The notes under the pieces are model-generated. The model saw nothing but the letters and a program-made list of their open reading frames with translations, did not search any database and was not told the DNA's origin. Made by a program: the position numbers and the translations under genes. Shown here piece after piece: positions 50,552 through 59,682 of a stretch of DNA of 64,000 nucleotides. Every line of letters begins with the position of its first letter. Position 1 is the stretch's first letter. This stretch comes from Bacillota bacterium (GTDB taxonomy: Bacteria; Bacillota; Clostridia; Oscillospirales; Ruminococcaceae), in NCBI GenBank assembly GCA_023443315.1, contig JAEZVA010000071.1, forward strand, positions 1-64,000. Direction: 5' to 3'.

Positions 50552-50580
50552 TTGCATTTTGGGTTATGCTATGGTACAAT
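50552..50580 (+). promoter_or_regulatory. promoter of rpsB-tsf
   Basis: -35 TTGCAT (50552-50557), 17-nt spacer, -10 TACAAT (50575-50580). Confidence 0.7.
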
Positions 50581-50586
50581 AAAGCG

Positions 50587-50703
50587 TCCAATAATACACA
50601 CGTCCTACAATTGACACGGTGGTGCCGTATGAAACACTGCGGCGTCGTGGCAAGATGCGTAGGACGGCGGGTAAAAAAACCAAAATCAGGAGGAAACAAT
50701 TTA
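50587..50703 (+). promoter_or_regulatory. structured rpsB leader
   Basis: CGTCCTAC (50601-50608) and GTAGGACG (50659-50666) form a perfect 8-bp long-range stem that encloses an ACGG/CCGT hairpin and ends about 25 nt before the ribosome binding site GGAGGA. Ribosomal protein leaders of this shape often mediate autogenous control; the class is not known to me. Confidence 0.5.
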
Positions 50704-51438
50704 ATGGCAGTAGTATCCATGAAGCAGCTTCTTGAGGCCGGAGTACATTTCGGTCACCAGACAAGAAGATGGAACCCCAAGATGGCACCGTACATCTTTA
50801 CCGAGCGTAACGGCATCTACATCATCGACCTGCAGAAGACCGTAAGAAAGCTCGAAGAGGCGTATTCCTTTGTTCGCGACACCGTGGCAAGCGGCCACAC
50901 CATCCTGTTTGTCGGCACCAAAAAGCAGGCGCAGGACTCGATTCGCGACGAGGCGGAGAGAGCAGGAATCCATTTTGTTAACGCTCGCTGGCTGGGCGGT
51001 ATGCTCACCAACTTTAAAACCATCCGCCGTCGCATCGGTCGTCTGACCCAGCTTCGCAAGATGCAGGAAGACGGTACCTTTGATGCACTGCCCAAGAAAG
51101 AGGTAATCAAGCTCAACCTTGAGATTGAGAAGCTCGAGAAGTTCCTTGGCGGCATTAAGAATATGGACAGATTGCCCGGCGCACTGTTCATCGTTGACCC
51201 CCGCAAGGAGAAGATTGCCGTAGCAGAAGCAAAGAAGCTTGGTATTCCGATCGTTGCTATTGTTGACACCAACTGCGACCCCGACGAGATCGACTACATC
51301 ATCCCCGGAAACGATGACGCAATTCGTGCGGTTAAGCTGATTTCGGGTGCAATGGCAAGCGCTGTGCTTGAGGGCAGACAGGGCGCTGAGACAGAAGAGG
51401 CGGCTGCACAAGAAGCAGCGACTGCAGACGCTGAGTAG
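50704..51438 (+). CDS. rpsB: 30S ribosomal protein S2
   Basis: 244-residue small-subunit protein needed for S1 binding and subunit assembly. KQLLEAGVHFGHQTRRWNPKM (two parts), RWLGGMLTNFKT and VAIVDTNCDPDEIDYIIPGNDDA regions are diagnostic. The ATG at 50704 follows AGGAGG. The C-terminal 20 residues are Glu/Ala-rich. Cotranscribed with tsf across an intervening hairpin. Confidence 0.97.
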   Translation: MAVVSMKQLLEAGVHFGHQTRRWNPKMAPYIFTERNGIYIIDLQKTVRKLEEAYSFVRDTVASGHTILFVGTKKQAQDSIRDEAERAGIHFVNARWLGGMLTNFKTIRRRIGRLTQLRKMQEDGTFDALPKKEVIKLNLEIEKLEKFLGGIKNMDRLPGALFIVDPRKEKIAVAEAKKLGIPIVAIVDTNCDPDEIDYIIPGNDDAIRAVKLISGAMASAVLEGRQGAETEEAAAQEAATADAE

Positions 51439-51450
51439 TTTCTAATACAC

Positions 51451-51485
51451 AATGCCCGCGCTCGTTTGCACGGGCATTCCTTTTA
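51451..51485 (+). terminator. attenuating hairpin between rpsB and tsf
   Basis: AATGCCCG (51451-51458) and CGGGCATT (51471-51478) form a perfect stem followed by CCTTTT. Placed between two genes that are normally cotranscribed, it probably only reduces tsf expression. Confidence 0.7.
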
Positions 51486-51524
51486 GATAATAGATTGAGT
51501 AGAATTGAAAGGATGGTAGTAACT

Positions 51525-52439
51525 ATGGCTTTTACTGCAAAGGATGTTGCGCTGCTGCGTGAGAAAACCGGCTGCGGTATGATGGATTGCAAAAAGGCAC
51601 TGACCGATTCTAACGGCGATATGGACAAGGCAACGGAGATTCTTCGTGAAAAGGGTCTTGCCGCCGCCACCAAAAAGGCAGGAAGAATTGCCGCCGAAGG
51701 TCTTGTTTACGCCGCGGTTAACGAGGCGAAGAACGTGGGTGTTGTCATTGAGATTAACGCCGAGACCGACTTTGTTGCAAAGAATGACAGCTTTGTCGAG
51801 TTTGTTAAAACCTGTGCGGATACCGTTCTCGCGCAAAACCCCGCGGATGTAGATGCTCTTGCCGAGTGCAAGGTTGCGGGCGGTTCCGATACCATAGCAG
51901 ACGTATTGCGTGAGAAGATTCTCACCATCGGCGAGAACATGAAGATCCGCCGCTTTGCAAGAGCAGAGGGTGTTATCACCACCTATGTTCACGGCAGCGG
52001 AAGAATTGGTGTTATGGTAACGTTTGACACGACCCCCGAGGTTGCTGCAAAGCCGGAGTTTGAGGCTTACGCCAAGGACATTGCAATGCAGGTAGCCGCA
52101 GCCACCCCTACCTACCTCAACAAGGAAGCGGTTCCTGCTGATGAGGTAGAGAAGGAGAAGGAGATACTCACCGCTCAAGCAATTAACGAAGGCAAGCCTG
52201 CTGCGATTGCCGAGAAGATGGTTATAGGTCGTATTGCAAAGTACTACAAAGAGGTTTGCCTCATCGAGCAGCCCTTTGTTAAGAACGGCGACCTTACAAT
52301 TTCTCAGTACACCGAGAATACCGGCAAAGAGCTGGGCGGCAAGATCGCCATTACCGGGTTCGTTCGCTTTGAAAAGGGCGAAGGGCTTGAGAAACGTCAG
52401 GATAACTTCGCGGATGAAGTTGCCGGCATGGTGAAATAG
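51525..52439 (+). CDS. tsf: elongation factor Ts
   Basis: 304-residue nucleotide exchange factor that recycles EF-Tu-GDP. N-terminal UBA-like domain (KDVALLREKTGCGMMDCKKAL) and the EF-Tu-contacting motif ETDFVAKND are present, along with the core and C-terminal parts. The ATG at 51525 follows GAAAGGATGG. A terminator follows. Confidence 0.97.
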   Translation: MAFTAKDVALLREKTGCGMMDCKKALTDSNGDMDKATEILREKGLAAATKKAGRIAAEGLVYAAVNEAKNVGVVIEINAETDFVAKNDSFVEFVKTCADTVLAQNPADVDALAECKVAGGSDTIADVLREKILTIGENMKIRRFARAEGVITTYVHGSGRIGVMVTFDTTPEVAAKPEFEAYAKDIAMQVAAATPTYLNKEAVPADEVEKEKEILTAQAINEGKPAAIAEKMVIGRIAKYYKEVCLIEQPFVKNGDLTISQYTENTGKELGGKIAITGFVRFEKGEGLEKRQDNFADEVAGMVK

Positions 52440-52463
52440 TCTGTCTATTTGACAATAACCATG

Positions 52464-52503
52464 ATGCCCCTGGATGTAAAAACACATTCAGGGGCATTTT
52501 TTG
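52464..52503 (+). terminator. intrinsic terminator after tsf
   Basis: ATGCCCCTGGATGT and ACATTCAGGGGCAT form a 14-bp stem with one mismatch, followed by seven T. Confidence 0.9.
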
Positions 52504-52724
52504 TTTAAGTGAAGTATTTTTAAGGGGAAAGAGCACTATTTTGTTGTATAGGTTACATATTTAACATAAAACTGCAGTGCAGAATTAAGTCAACCAGTGA
52601 GAACCTGGCATTCATTTCGCTAAGAACCGCCTGATTGTTGGGTTTTTGATGTTTGTTTGCACGCTTTTTTATAGAAATAATTGTTGAATTGACAATTTTA
52701 TGTTAAATAATTTGTTGAATTCTA

Positions 52725-52753
52725 TTGACCTGCCATGAAAGCTGTTGTAATAT
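52725..52753 (+). promoter_or_regulatory. promoter of the GHL10 lipoprotein gene
   Basis: -35 TTGACC (52725-52730), 17-nt spacer, -10 TAATAT (52748-52753). The -35 lies in the second of two TTGTTGAATT-containing direct repeats. Confidence 0.6.
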
Positions 52754-52796
52754 ATTATATGTATAAGTATACGCCCGAAAGAAAGGTGAATCTCTT

Positions 52797-54314
52797 TTGA
52801 AAAAACCGAGCGGAATTTCTCTCCTAATGATGGCGGTGCTTATGCTTTGCTCCTGCACCTACAACCTGTCGTTTACGCCCTCTTCCGCCCCTTCTGAAGT
52901 CACATCATCCTCACAGGGTGGGGCTTCGTCTGAGTTCTACTCCCCCGAGCAGCCGGCGTTTAACGAGAGCCTGCCTGTCCAAAGCGACAGCGGCGAACTA
53001 TCCTCAGATGCGCAGTCGAGCGATTTGAGCGAGGGCACTTCTTCCAAGGCTGGGGATACGCAGTCTTCTTCCAAGGCAGCATCCTCTAAGAGCGCGTCCT
53101 CCAAAGCAACGTCATCCAAGACGACGTCCTCTGCAGGCTCGTCTTCCAAAGCAGCTTCCTCTGTGGAAACATCCTCGGTGGCGCAACCCAACAAAAATAC
53201 CGTAGCGCCCTCCGATGAGCTGCGCGCGGTATGGATTTCCTACCTAGATTTAGAGACCATGTTAAAGGGCAAGAGCCAGTCAGCGGCAAAATCGGCCATT
53301 AACAAGGCATTTGATAACGTAACAGACCGCGCCATGAACGCGGTGATATTACAGGTGCGTCCGTTTGCCGACGCGCTGTACGAATCGGATTATTTCCCGT
53401 GGTCACGGATTTTAACTGGCACACAAGGCAAAGACCCCGGCTACGACCCGTTGGAGCTGATGGTCTCCAGTGCCCGCACAAGAGGGCTTGAGGTTCATGT
53501 GTGGATAAACCCCTATCGCATCTTGACATCAACAAGCTATTCCAATCTTGCAAGCGGGCACATCGCGCGCGAATGGAACGCGGCGGGTAACGACTATACG
53601 ATAGCAGTAGACGGAAAGGGCATCTTCTTTAACCCGGCACGCAAGCAGGTGCGCGACCTGATTGTGGACGGAGTGACCGAGCTTGTAGCGAACTACGATA
53701 TTGACGGCGTTCACTATGACGACTATTTCTACCCCACAACCGCTTCCTCGTTTGACAGCACGGCTTACAGCGAGTACAAGGCGGGCGGCGGCAGTAAGTC
53801 GCTCAGCGCATGGCGCATGGAAAACGTCAACAAGCTGATATCGGCAACCTATTCTGCCGTAAAATCCGTTGATTCGTCGGTGCAATTCGGCGTAAGCCCC
53901 AATGGCAACATCGACCAAAACTACTCAACCCTCTATGCCGACGTGAAGACATGGTGCAAAAACGAAGGCTATATCGACTATATCATGCCACAGCTCTACT
54001 ACGGCTTTGAGAATGCCTCCTGCCCATACGAGCAGACGCTCAAGGCGTGGAACGACATGATTACCGTAAAAGGCATCAAGCTCTATCCCGGGCTTGCGGT
54101 GTATAAAATCGGTACGGAAGACCAGTGGGCGGGCGCCGGTTCGCAGGAATGGCTGACTACTACCACCATGCTGCGCCGACAGGTTGCTTCTGCCAGAGAC
54201 TATTCCAAATACGACGGCTTTGCCCTTTACCGATACGATTCCGCGATAAATCCCGCTTCCTCGGTCGCTTCGCGGGTCGCCACGGAGATCAACAATCTCA
54301 TTTCCATCTTATAG
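52797..54314 (+). CDS. GHL10 family-10-like glycosyl hydrolase lipoprotein
   Basis: 505-residue lipoprotein: signal with lipobox LCSC, a Ser-rich linker (about 27-135), then a GHL10/YddW-type TIM barrel (about 138-500). ELRAVWISYLDLE, ILQVRPFADALYESDYFPWS, VHVWINPYRI, DIDGVHYDDYFYP and MPQLYYGFE are typical; the paired Asp in HYDDYF are likely catalytic. Members are thought to cut peptidoglycan-linked or other glycans on the surface. Translation starts at TTG behind AAAGGTGA. The following gene has a related but degenerate domain. Confidence 0.88.
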   Translation: MKKPSGISLLMMAVLMLCSCTYNLSFTPSSAPSEVTSSSQGGASSEFYSPEQPAFNESLPVQSDSGELSSDAQSSDLSEGTSSKAGDTQSSSKAASSKSASSKATSSKTTSSAGSSSKAASSVETSSVAQPNKNTVAPSDELRAVWISYLDLETMLKGKSQSAAKSAINKAFDNVTDRAMNAVILQVRPFADALYESDYFPWSRILTGTQGKDPGYDPLELMVSSARTRGLEVHVWINPYRILTSTSYSNLASGHIAREWNAAGNDYTIAVDGKGIFFNPARKQVRDLIVDGVTELVANYDIDGVHYDDYFYPTTASSFDSTAYSEYKAGGGSKSLSAWRMENVNKLISATYSAVKSVDSSVQFGVSPNGNIDQNYSTLYADVKTWCKNEGYIDYIMPQLYYGFENASCPYEQTLKAWNDMITVKGIKLYPGLAVYKIGTEDQWAGAGSQEWLTTTTMLRRQVASARDYSKYDGFALYRYDSAINPASSVASRVATEINNLISIL

Positions 54315-54505
54315 TCAATAAATTTGAAAACATTCTTTGTTTTCAAGTAGGCGATACTTGCGCAAGCCCTATGGTGTGTTTATTGACCATAGACTGCAGC
54401 AAACCGCACGGTTTTCGTGCGGTTCAAAACAGGTTTGCTTTGGAGTTTGCTGAATAGACAATCTATCCGCGCTTGGGCGCAACCGATTACAGGGGGACGT
54501 AAAAA

Positions 54506-57500
54506 ATGACGAGAACCAGAAAACGAAACCGAATTTTAGGCGCAGTTGTGGGGATCAGCTTTTTAGTTATCACCCTGTTTGCGGGCGTGTATGCATTTGC
54601 AATGGACGGTTCCTCCGTGCTGCCGCCCAGCATTATCAACGCAAACGACAGTAAGGTGATTTCGGACGAGCCATCCGAACCGCCGGTGGAATCCGAACCG
54701 GAGCCCGAACCAGAGCCGGAGCCCGAGCCCGAGCCGGTATTCTCCCGCCCGAGCGAACTTCGTGCAGTGTATCTAATCCCGGGTGAGGATTTTATTTTAA
54801 ACGGTACAACCTCCGCTGCGACGGTGCAGGGTGAGATTGACGCCGCCATACAAAGCTCTGTTTCGATGGGAATGAACTCGGTTGTTGTCGATCTGCGGTA
54901 TAACGATACGGTTATCTACAAATCGGATATCTTCCGCTCCAAGGTCGGTGATTTCGATGCGCTTGATTACCTGACCAAACAAGCAGAGCAAAAGGGGCTG
55001 TACGTCTATGTGTTGTACGAGGCACTCAGCATACCGTCGGGGGATAAGATAGTCACGGCGGATAATATAAGCGGCGACACACTCGATATCATGATGAACG
55101 GTGTTATGGAGATTGTAGCGGGCTACAAGGTTGACGGCGTAATTATAGAGAATTATTTCAACGAGACCACCGAGAACTCCTATGCTGCCTATTCGGAGTA
55201 CGGGCTTTCGATGGGCTTTGAGAACTACATGTACCAGAACACCGAGGCGGTTATCAAATCGATAGCCGAGGCGGTGCGCAAAGAAAACCGGAACGTACAG
55301 GTCGGCATCTCCACCACCAGCGTGTGGGCGAATAAGGAGTCAAACGAACTGGGCTCCGACACGTCAGCAACCTATCAGATGCTTTATGATGGGCACGCGG
55401 ATGTAAAGAAGTACATAGAACAAGGCTATGTTGATTTTGTATCGGTCAAGGCGGCAGGTTCGATGACCGACAGTGCGGTCCCGTTTTCCACCGTTATCAC
55501 ATGGTGGGGCGAGCTTGCGCAGGAAAACGGTATTCCGATGTACGTCGTGCATTCTGCGACCAAGGCGTGCACCGACAGTGCGGGGTGGAGCAGCCCTGAC
55601 CAGCTTACCCGTCAGGTGATGGAGGCAAAAACGGTTGCGGGTTACAGCGGCAGTGCGTTTAACTCCCTTAAAGCACTCGCGGCAGACCCGAAGGATAGCA
55701 CAGAGCTCTTAATTAAATACTTCAACAATCAGGTACAGGAGGCGCATGTCCTTAAGGACCTTGCGATTACGCAGCCTACCAAAAAGACCTATACTACAGC
55801 CGAGCAGACCGTCGCGTTCCAGGGCGCGACCGACCCGAACTTCCCCATTACGCTGAACGGTCAGGAACTCGAACAGGATAAAAACGGCTACATCGGCTAC
55901 GAGGCAACGCTTTCTGCGGGCACCAATACCTTTGAATTTAAACATAAGGAAAAGACAGTCACCTACACCATCACGCGTGATGTGCAGGTGTTAAAAGAGG
56001 TGTATCCCGCAGGTTCTGTGTCCGCCATCGGCGGCTCGCAGCTCACGGTAACCGCCGTTGCATACAGCACCGCAACGGTTAAGGCGACCCTAGGTGGTCA
56101 GACCATTACCCTAAAAGAGGATACAAACCTAGAAGACTCGGATGAGAAGGATTCAAGCTACCGCCGCTTCATCGGCACGTTTACGATGCCCGAGGGCACC
56201 AGTTCGACGCAAACGCTGGGTACCGTGAAGTTTACAGCAAGCGCCGAGGGCTTTTCGGAATCGGCATCGGGCGCCAGCATCAAGGTGGCCGAGGCAATCT
56301 CCTACGACACCTCGGACGGAAATGGCAGACAGCTTCAGGTAACCGCGACGCAGGCCGAAACCTTCCCCACCAATACCATCAACGATTATTCCCACCCCGA
56401 ATACCATCCGCTGCCCAAGGGTACCATTGACAAGGCGGTCAGCGATGCCATCAACTATTCTGACGGAAAGAGCTCGTTTACATACTACATCCTGTCCTCT
56501 GGTGTGCGCGTCTATGCGCAAGACATCAAGTTTATTGATGAGCAGGATCTTTCCGACAACAAGATTTCGGCGATGGCCGTGACAAACGACGGGCGGTACA
56601 CAACCGTTTCGCTGAGCATGAGCTGGCAGGTACCCTATACTGTTACACTGTCAAACTCGCAGATGAAGATCTCATTTAAAAACACCTCGTCCATTCCGGC
56701 AAACCTTGCATCACTTAGCAAAAACCCGTTGTTCTCCAACGCGACATGGTCGGGCTCTACGCTGACGCTTGGAATTAGAAACGGCGGTCTGATGGGCTAC
56801 CAGGCTTCCTATAACGGCACAACACTCAACCTAAAGTTCAACAACCCCGCGCCCATGCAGAGCGCGTCCAACAGCTACGGTTATACGCTGAGCGGTGCTA
56901 GAATTGTACTGGACCCCGGTCACAACGACTCCGACCCGGGCGCTTTGGGCTTCTACCCGAACATGCATGAGCGTGAGATAAACCGCGCCATTGCAGCAAA
57001 AACCAAAGCCATCCTGCAAGATTTGGGCGCTTCGGTACAGGTCAACCCCTCCCCGTCCAGCTCTTCACTTGCCGGGCGCATCGCAACCTCACTCTCGTTT
57101 GAGCCGCATCTGCTGATATCTCTGCATAGCAACTCGGGCAGTTCGAGTGCGTCGGGAACCGAGAGTTACTACTTTAACTCATTCTCACAACCACTTGCAA
57201 GCTATGCGGCAAAGCGCGTTTCTTCGTCTCTGGGCATTACAAACAGAGGCGCTAAATTCTCCTACTTCTACATGACGCGCAGCTTCGCGTTCCCCGCGAC
57301 GCTTACCGAGTACGGCTTTGTGAGCAACCGCTCGGAGTACGAGCTGCTCGTCAGCTCCGCTGGGCAGACCGCAGCCGCACAGGGCACGGTTCGGGCGATC
57401 ATCGATTTCTTTGAAAGCCGATACGGTTCTTCCTCCACGGGCACCGAGTCTACCGGCAAGGTCGCCACCGTCAATGTAACCGGTGTAACGCTTGACCAAA

Positions 57501-58048
57501 CAAAACTGACGGTGGAGGTGGGCAAAACCGCCTCGCTTGCCGCAACGATAGCCCCCGCAGACGCAACCAATCAAAACCTTACGTGGGTAAGCAGTAACAC
57601 GTCGGTTGCCACGGTGGACGCAAACGGCATTGTTACGGGTGTTAAAGCAGGAACTGCCAAGATTACCGTAAAAACCGAGGATAGGGGCAAGAGTGCCGTT
57701 GCGACGATAACCGTAAAAGAGGCATCCTCGTCGTCTTCGTCCAATCCATCCTCCTCCCCATCGTCCGACCCATCCTCTTCAAGCCCGTCCTCAGGTAGTG
57801 GGGAGACCACCATTGAGCTTAATATCGATGAAATTGGCATGAGCGTTGGTGCGGACGACACGCTGGTTGCGATTATAAATGGAACAGCGGTTTTGGGTAC
57901 CGATGTCAGATGGAGCACTTCCAGTTCTGCTATTGTCACAGTTGACGCAAACGGTAAGATTGTATCGAACAAGGCGGGAACTGCCACTATAACAGCAACC
58001 ACAAAGGACGGCAAATACTCTGCAACCTGTACTGTTAACGTGAGCTAA
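54506..58048 (+). CDS. multidomain exported amidase with degenerate GHL10 domain and Big2 repeats
   Basis: 1180 residues. A membrane/signal segment (about 10-32), a Glu-Pro repeat linker (about 52-76), a GHL10-like barrel (about 80-395) in which DIDGVHYDDYF of the previous gene reads KVDGVIIENYF, Ig-like segments (about 415-600), an intervening domain, an Amidase_3 domain (about 800-970), then Big2 domains (about 989-1070 and 1101-1180) around a Ser/Pro linker. The amidase has its zinc set: His in DPGHND, Glu in MHERE, His in SLHSNS, and catalytic Glu in TLTEYGF. It should cut the muramyl-L-alanine bond at the cell surface, anchored by its N-terminal segment. Confidence 0.88.
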   Translation: MTRTRKRNRILGAVVGISFLVITLFAGVYAFAMDGSSVLPPSIINANDSKVISDEPSEPPVESEPEPEPEPEPEPEPVFSRPSELRAVYLIPGEDFILNGTTSAATVQGEIDAAIQSSVSMGMNSVVVDLRYNDTVIYKSDIFRSKVGDFDALDYLTKQAEQKGLYVYVLYEALSIPSGDKIVTADNISGDTLDIMMNGVMEIVAGYKVDGVIIENYFNETTENSYAAYSEYGLSMGFENYMYQNTEAVIKSIAEAVRKENRNVQVGISTTSVWANKESNELGSDTSATYQMLYDGHADVKKYIEQGYVDFVSVKAAGSMTDSAVPFSTVITWWGELAQENGIPMYVVHSATKACTDSAGWSSPDQLTRQVMEAKTVAGYSGSAFNSLKALAADPKDSTELLIKYFNNQVQEAHVLKDLAITQPTKKTYTTAEQTVAFQGATDPNFPITLNGQELEQDKNGYIGYEATLSAGTNTFEFKHKEKTVTYTITRDVQVLKEVYPAGSVSAIGGSQLTVTAVAYSTATVKATLGGQTITLKEDTNLEDSDEKDSSYRRFIGTFTMPEGTSSTQTLGTVKFTASAEGFSESASGASIKVAEAISYDTSDGNGRQLQVTATQAETFPTNTINDYSHPEYHPLPKGTIDKAVSDAINYSDGKSSFTYYILSSGVRVYAQDIKFIDEQDLSDNKISAMAVTNDGRYTTVSLSMSWQVPYTVTLSNSQMKISFKNTSSIPANLASLSKNPLFSNATWSGSTLTLGIRNGGLMGYQASYNGTTLNLKFNNPAPMQSASNSYGYTLSGARIVLDPGHNDSDPGALGFYPNMHEREINRAIAAKTKAILQDLGASVQVNPSPSSSSLAGRIATSLSFEPHLLISLHSNSGSSSASGTESYYFNSFSQPLASYAAKRVSSSLGITNRGAKFSYFYMTRSFAFPATLTEYGFVSNRSEYELLVSSAGQTAAAQGTVRAIIDFFESRYGSSSTGTESTGKVATVNVTGVTLDQTKLTVEVGKTASLAATIAPADATNQNLTWVSSNTSVATVDANGIVTGVKAGTAKITVKTEDRGKSAVATITVKEASSSSSSNPSSSPSSDPSSSSPSSGSGETTIELNIDEIGMSVGADDTLVAIINGTAVLGTDVRWSTSSSAIVTVDANGKIVSNKAGTATITATTKDGKYSATCTVNVS

Positions 58049-58070
58049 AAAGCCATGGCGTTCATAACAA

Positions 58071-58099
58071 AAGCAGCCCGCCGTCGCGGGCTGCTTTTT
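58071..58099 (+). terminator. intrinsic terminator after the amidase gene
   Basis: AAGCAGCCCGC and GCGGGCTGCTT form a perfect 11-bp stem with a CGTC loop followed by TTTT. Confidence 0.92.
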
Positions 58100-58133
58100 G
58101 CTGCCGATTTCGCTACCCAGTGCCAATAATTAT

Positions 58134-58162
58134 TTGACGCAGCAGCAATATGTTTGTATAAT
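58134..58162 (+). promoter_or_regulatory. promoter of miaB operon
   Basis: -35 TTGACG (58134-58139), 17-nt spacer, -10 TATAAT (58157-58162). It likely drives miaB, the YlbF-type gene and mutS-mutL. Confidence 0.7.
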
Positions 58163-58204
58163 TAGATAATGCCTACGAACCTTATGGATGGGAATTAAAC
58201 GAAC

Positions 58205-59635
58205 ATGAGTAAACAGATTACACAGAGTATTGACCCTACCGAACTTGCGCGTCAGGATGATTTTGCACGGCGGGTCTTTGATATAAACGATGAGCATTTT
58301 CATAAAACGGGCACACAGCGCCTTGCCTTAACCCACAGCTACGGCTGCCAGCAAAACGTCGCGGACGGCGAAAAGCTGGACGGTCAGCTTGCGCGTATGG
58401 GCTACGGCTTTACCGACAACCCCGACCTTGCTGATATCATCATCTACAACACCTGCGCGGTGCGCGAGCATGCGGAGGATCGGGTGTTTGGCAACGTGGG
58501 CGCCTTAAAGCACAACAAGCGGCGCAAGCCGGATCTGATTATCGGCGTGTGCGGATGCATGATGCAGCAGGAGCATGTGAGCGAGAAGATGCGCAACCAT
58601 TACCCGTTTGTCGACCTTGTGTTTGGCACCTACGCCTCGCATAAGCTGCCCGAGCTCATTTACACCTGTATGACGAGCGGTCGGCGTGTGATGGATATTG
58701 GCGAGCAGGAGGGCTACCTGCCTGAGGGTCTGCCCGTTCGCCGCAGCGGGTCGCTTAAGGCGTGGCTGCCGGTGATGTATGGCTGCAACAACTTCTGCAG
58801 CTACTGTGTCGTGCCCTATGTACGCGGCAGAGAGCGTTCGCGGGATAGTAAGGCGGTCATTGAAGAGGCGCGCACTCTGGTTCGTGAAGGCTTTAAGGAG
58901 ATTACCCTGCTTGGGCAGAATGTAAACTCCTACGGCAAGGGTGTACAAGGCGAGCTGTCGTTTGCCCAGCTCGTGCGCGAGATAGACGCCATCGACGGCG
59001 ATTTTCGCGTCCGCTTTATGACAAGCCACCCGAAGGACGCAACCGAGGAGCTGTTTTTGGCGATTGCCGATAGTAAAAAGGTGGAGCGGCATATCCACCT
59101 TCCCGTGCAGTGCGCAAGTGACCGCATTTTGCGTATGATGAACCGGGGCTATACCGCACAGCAGTATCTTGATAAGATAGCCCTTGCAAAAAGCATCATT
59201 GACGGGGTAAGCTTTACCAGCGACATTATTGTGGGCTTTCCGGGCGAAACCTATGACGATTTTAAACAGACCCTCTCGCTGGTAGAAACGGTGCGCTACG
59301 ATGCACTGTTTACCTTCATCTATTCCAAACGCGTGGGAACAAAGGCAGAACATCTTGAAGACCCCATCCCGCACAAGCAAAAAACCGAGTGGTTTTCGGA
59401 GCTTTTGCGGGTGCAGTCTGCAATTGGCAAGCAGCGCTACCACGAGCAGATTGGCAAAACAGTGCGTGTTCTGGCGGAGGGGCAGGGGCGTTCGGGCGAA
59501 GGGTGGTTAACGGGTAAAACCGAGCATGCCGTCGCCTGCGAGTTTAAAGCACCGCCCGAGTATACGGGACGATTTGTAGATGTCACGGTTACCGATGCGC
59601 AAAACTGGTCGCTGGTTGGCGAACTGATAGTATAA
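58205..59635 (+). CDS. miaB: tRNA-2-methylthio-N6-dimethylallyladenosine synthase
   Basis: 476-residue radical SAM methylthiotransferase that adds 2-methylthio to i6A37 of tRNAs. Two clusters are visible: N-terminal Cys48, Cys84 and Cys118, and the radical SAM CxxxCxxC at Cys194, Cys198 and Cys201 (GCNNFCSYC). A TRAM domain closes the C-terminus (about 405-476). Start ATG follows GGGAATTAAACGAAC, a weak site. First gene of the miaB-ylbF-mutS-mutL order known from Bacillus. Confidence 0.96.
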   Translation: MSKQITQSIDPTELARQDDFARRVFDINDEHFHKTGTQRLALTHSYGCQQNVADGEKLDGQLARMGYGFTDNPDLADIIIYNTCAVREHAEDRVFGNVGALKHNKRRKPDLIIGVCGCMMQQEHVSEKMRNHYPFVDLVFGTYASHKLPELIYTCMTSGRRVMDIGEQEGYLPEGLPVRRSGSLKAWLPVMYGCNNFCSYCVVPYVRGRERSRDSKAVIEEARTLVREGFKEITLLGQNVNSYGKGVQGELSFAQLVREIDAIDGDFRVRFMTSHPKDATEELFLAIADSKKVERHIHLPVQCASDRILRMMNRGYTAQQYLDKIALAKSIIDGVSFTSDIIVGFPGETYDDFKQTLSLVETVRYDALFTFIYSKRVGTKAEHLEDPIPHKQKTEWFSELLRVQSAIGKQRYHEQIGKTVRVLAEGQGRSGEGWLTGKTEHAVACEFKAPPEYTGRFVDVTVTDAQNWSLVGELIV

Positions 59636-59682
59636 ATAATAACTGCACAGCCCGAACAACCGGGCAGAAAGAGAGATAACAC

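Larger units (their letters stand above)
52440..52796 (+). other. intergenic region, tsf / GHL10 lipoprotein
   Basis: 357 bp with the tsf terminator (52464-52503), two imperfect direct repeats containing TTGTTGAATT (52675-52694 and 52705-52730) and a promoter at 52725-52753. Confidence 0.5.

Noticed and set aside
53020..53170. Ser-rich tandem codons
   Set aside because: A surface-protein linker; repeats are explained by composition.
54660..54740. Tandem repeat DNA encoding Glu-Pro pairs
   Set aside because: It is a low-complexity spacer of the exported amidase, not a separate repeat element.
58505..59443. 312-codon minus-strand frame
   Set aside because: Antisense to miaB, including its radical SAM region; no recognisable protein.
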